Assembly (NCBI GenBank): GCA_029857855.1
Contig: JAOUGG010000280.1
Span: forward strand, 1 to 5,107
Length of the DNA stretch: 5,107 bases
Source: Acidimicrobiia bacterium
Lineage (GTDB): Bacteria > Actinomycetota > Acidimicrobiia > Acidimicrobiales > SZUA-35
Direction: 5' to 3'
The translations under genes were made by a program, and so were the position numbers. Shown here one piece after another: positions 4,442 through 5,107 of this stretch (its first letter is position 1; each line of letters opens with the position of its first letter). Below the pieces are notes generated by a model, which made no database searches, was not told the DNA's origin, and worked only from the letters and a program-made list of their open reading frames with translations.

Positions 4442-5107
4442 CCGACGGTCGCGGCTCGTCCCGGGCCGGTGGTGGGCCCCGAGGTGCTGCGGGCCGTGTC
4501 ATCGGTGATGCCGACGTCCAGGAGGCGCGTCGCCGTGGCGCCGATCGGGTCGTCGTGACCGAAGCCGACATCATCACCTCCCAGGCCCGCGATTCGGCCG
4601 AACGTCTCGATATCCGTTTCCTGCGTGGACCCCTCGAGCAGCCGGCCGTCGCCGCGGTCGACGGACCGACGGCCATGCGGCGGGCCCTCTACCGGCGCAA
4701 CCCCCGGTGGATGACACCCGGGATTCCGACCGGCGCCGAACCCGGGTCGTTCCGTAGGGTCGCCTTCGTCGGGGCCGGCGGCGTCGGGGTGAACACCGCC
4801 CTCCTGGCCGCCGCCGGCTCGATCGCCGACGAACTCGTCCTCATCGACATCGTGCCCGGTTCGGCTGCAGCCACCGCGCTCGATCTGGAGCACGCGTCGG
4901 GCATCACCCGCTCGACGAGCCGGGTGATCGGCGGTACCGACGTGACCATGGTCGAAGGCGCGGACGTCGTCGTGGTGAGCGCCGGGCGTCCAAGGTCGCC
5001 GGGCATGACCCGGGCCGAGCTCGTCGGCATCAACGGGCGGGTGGTCCGCGAGGTCGGGGAGGCGGTGGCGGCGCATGCTCCGGAGGCCGTCGTGGTCGTC
5101 ATCACCA
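4438..5107 (+). CDS. Malate/lactate dehydrogenase family enzyme with EutT-N-like N-terminal extension (3'-truncated by window edge)
   Basis: NAD-dependent 2-hydroxyacid dehydrogenase; the first 223 residues are present. The Rossmann domain starts near residue 107 with V-A-F-V-G-A-G-G-V-G (glycines 112-117). Beta-2 ends L-V-L-I-D-I, the Asp favouring NAD(H). The substrate loop reads A-G-R-P-R-S-P-G-M-T-R (182-192); Arg186 at the place where lactate dehydrogenases have Gln, together with Arg192, points to malate-type dicarboxylate specificity. Residues 1-106 are extra. Within them, 20-61 (R-V-I-G-D-A-D-V, then D-I-I-T-S-Q-A-R-D-S-A, then D-I-R-F) resemble the N-terminal segment of the EutT cobalamin adenosyltransferase (I-T-E, then L-T-P-S-A-R-E-L-L, then R-I-K-F). 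Residues 73-96 add an Arg-rich possible helix. GTG 4438 overlaps the BMC-T stop (GTGA) with no Shine-Dalgarno, suggesting reinitiation; the conserved extension supports it over Met80 (ATG 4675). Possible internal NAD+ recycler or pathway enzyme. Confidence 0.88.
   Translation, partial: MTDGRGSSRAGGGPRGAAGRVIGDADVQEARRRGADRVVVTEADIITSQARDSAERLDIRFLRGPLEQPAVAAVDGPTAMRRALYRRNPRWMTPGIPTGAEPGSFRRVAFVGAGGVGVNTALLAAAGSIADELVLIDIVPGSAAATALDLEHASGITRSTSRVIGGTDVTMVEGADVVVVSAGRPRSPGMTRAELVGINGRVVREVGEAVAAHAPEAVVVVIT

Noticed and set aside
4267..5076. 269-codon minus-strand frame opposite the BMC-T end and the malate dehydrogenase
   Set aside because: It has low-complexity Gly/Asp/Arg composition, no domain, and is antisense to two confident genes.

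Overview
The window is a compact run of co-directional genes on the + strand. The DNA is GC-rich (by eye about two thirds G+C), with strong G/C bias at third codon positions. This fits a high-GC bacterium, most likely an actinomycete-type lineage; the sequence alone does not fix the taxon. The core is the shell and enzyme gene set of a bacterial microcompartment (BMC, metabolosome), a protein-shelled organelle that confines aldehyde chemistry.

Layout. Positions 3-470 hold the C-terminal third of a glutamine-synthetase-family enzyme. A possible 27-codon mini-gene (470-553) bridges to a pentameric EutN/CcmL vertex protein (550-861). One base later comes a PduA-like hexameric shell protein (863-1141). 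Next is a divergent opine/octopine-dehydrogenase-like Rossmann protein (1195-2388). It abuts a CoA-acylating aldehyde dehydrogenase of the AdhE/SauS type (2389-3783). Then come a tandem-domain, apparently permuted BMC-T shell protein (3797-4441) and a lactate/malate-dehydrogenase family enzyme (4438-window end, incomplete) with an unusual N-terminal extension of about 106 residues. Almost every junction overlaps or is tightly packed (TGATG, ATGA, TGATATG, TAGATG, GTGA), so this is very probably one operon. No gene-free stretch reaches 300 bases, and I see no terminator, promoter, RNA gene, mobile element or CRISPR array.

How the parts may work together. The shell set (BMC-P, BMC-H, BMC-T) is complete enough to build a compartment. 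The aldehyde dehydrogenase would convert a compartmentalised aldehyde to an acyl-CoA using NAD+ and CoA. The malate-dehydrogenase-like enzyme carries NAD- and 2-oxodiacid-type residues. It could regenerate NAD+ inside the shell, a role usually filled by an alcohol dehydrogenase, or act directly in the substrate pathway. The glutamine-synthetase homologue may glutamylate an amine substrate, and the opine-dehydrogenase-like protein may act on an amino-acid-derived intermediate. No aldehyde-generating signature enzyme (diol dehydratase, ethanolamine lyase, choline lyase, aldolase), phosphotransacylase or alcohol dehydrogenase is visible here, so the substrate is unknown. The combination of opine-DH-like protein, EutT-N-like/malate dehydrogenase fusion and GS homologue does not match the classical Pdu, Eut, choline or fucose/rhamnose metabolosomes, and it is the most interesting feature of the window.
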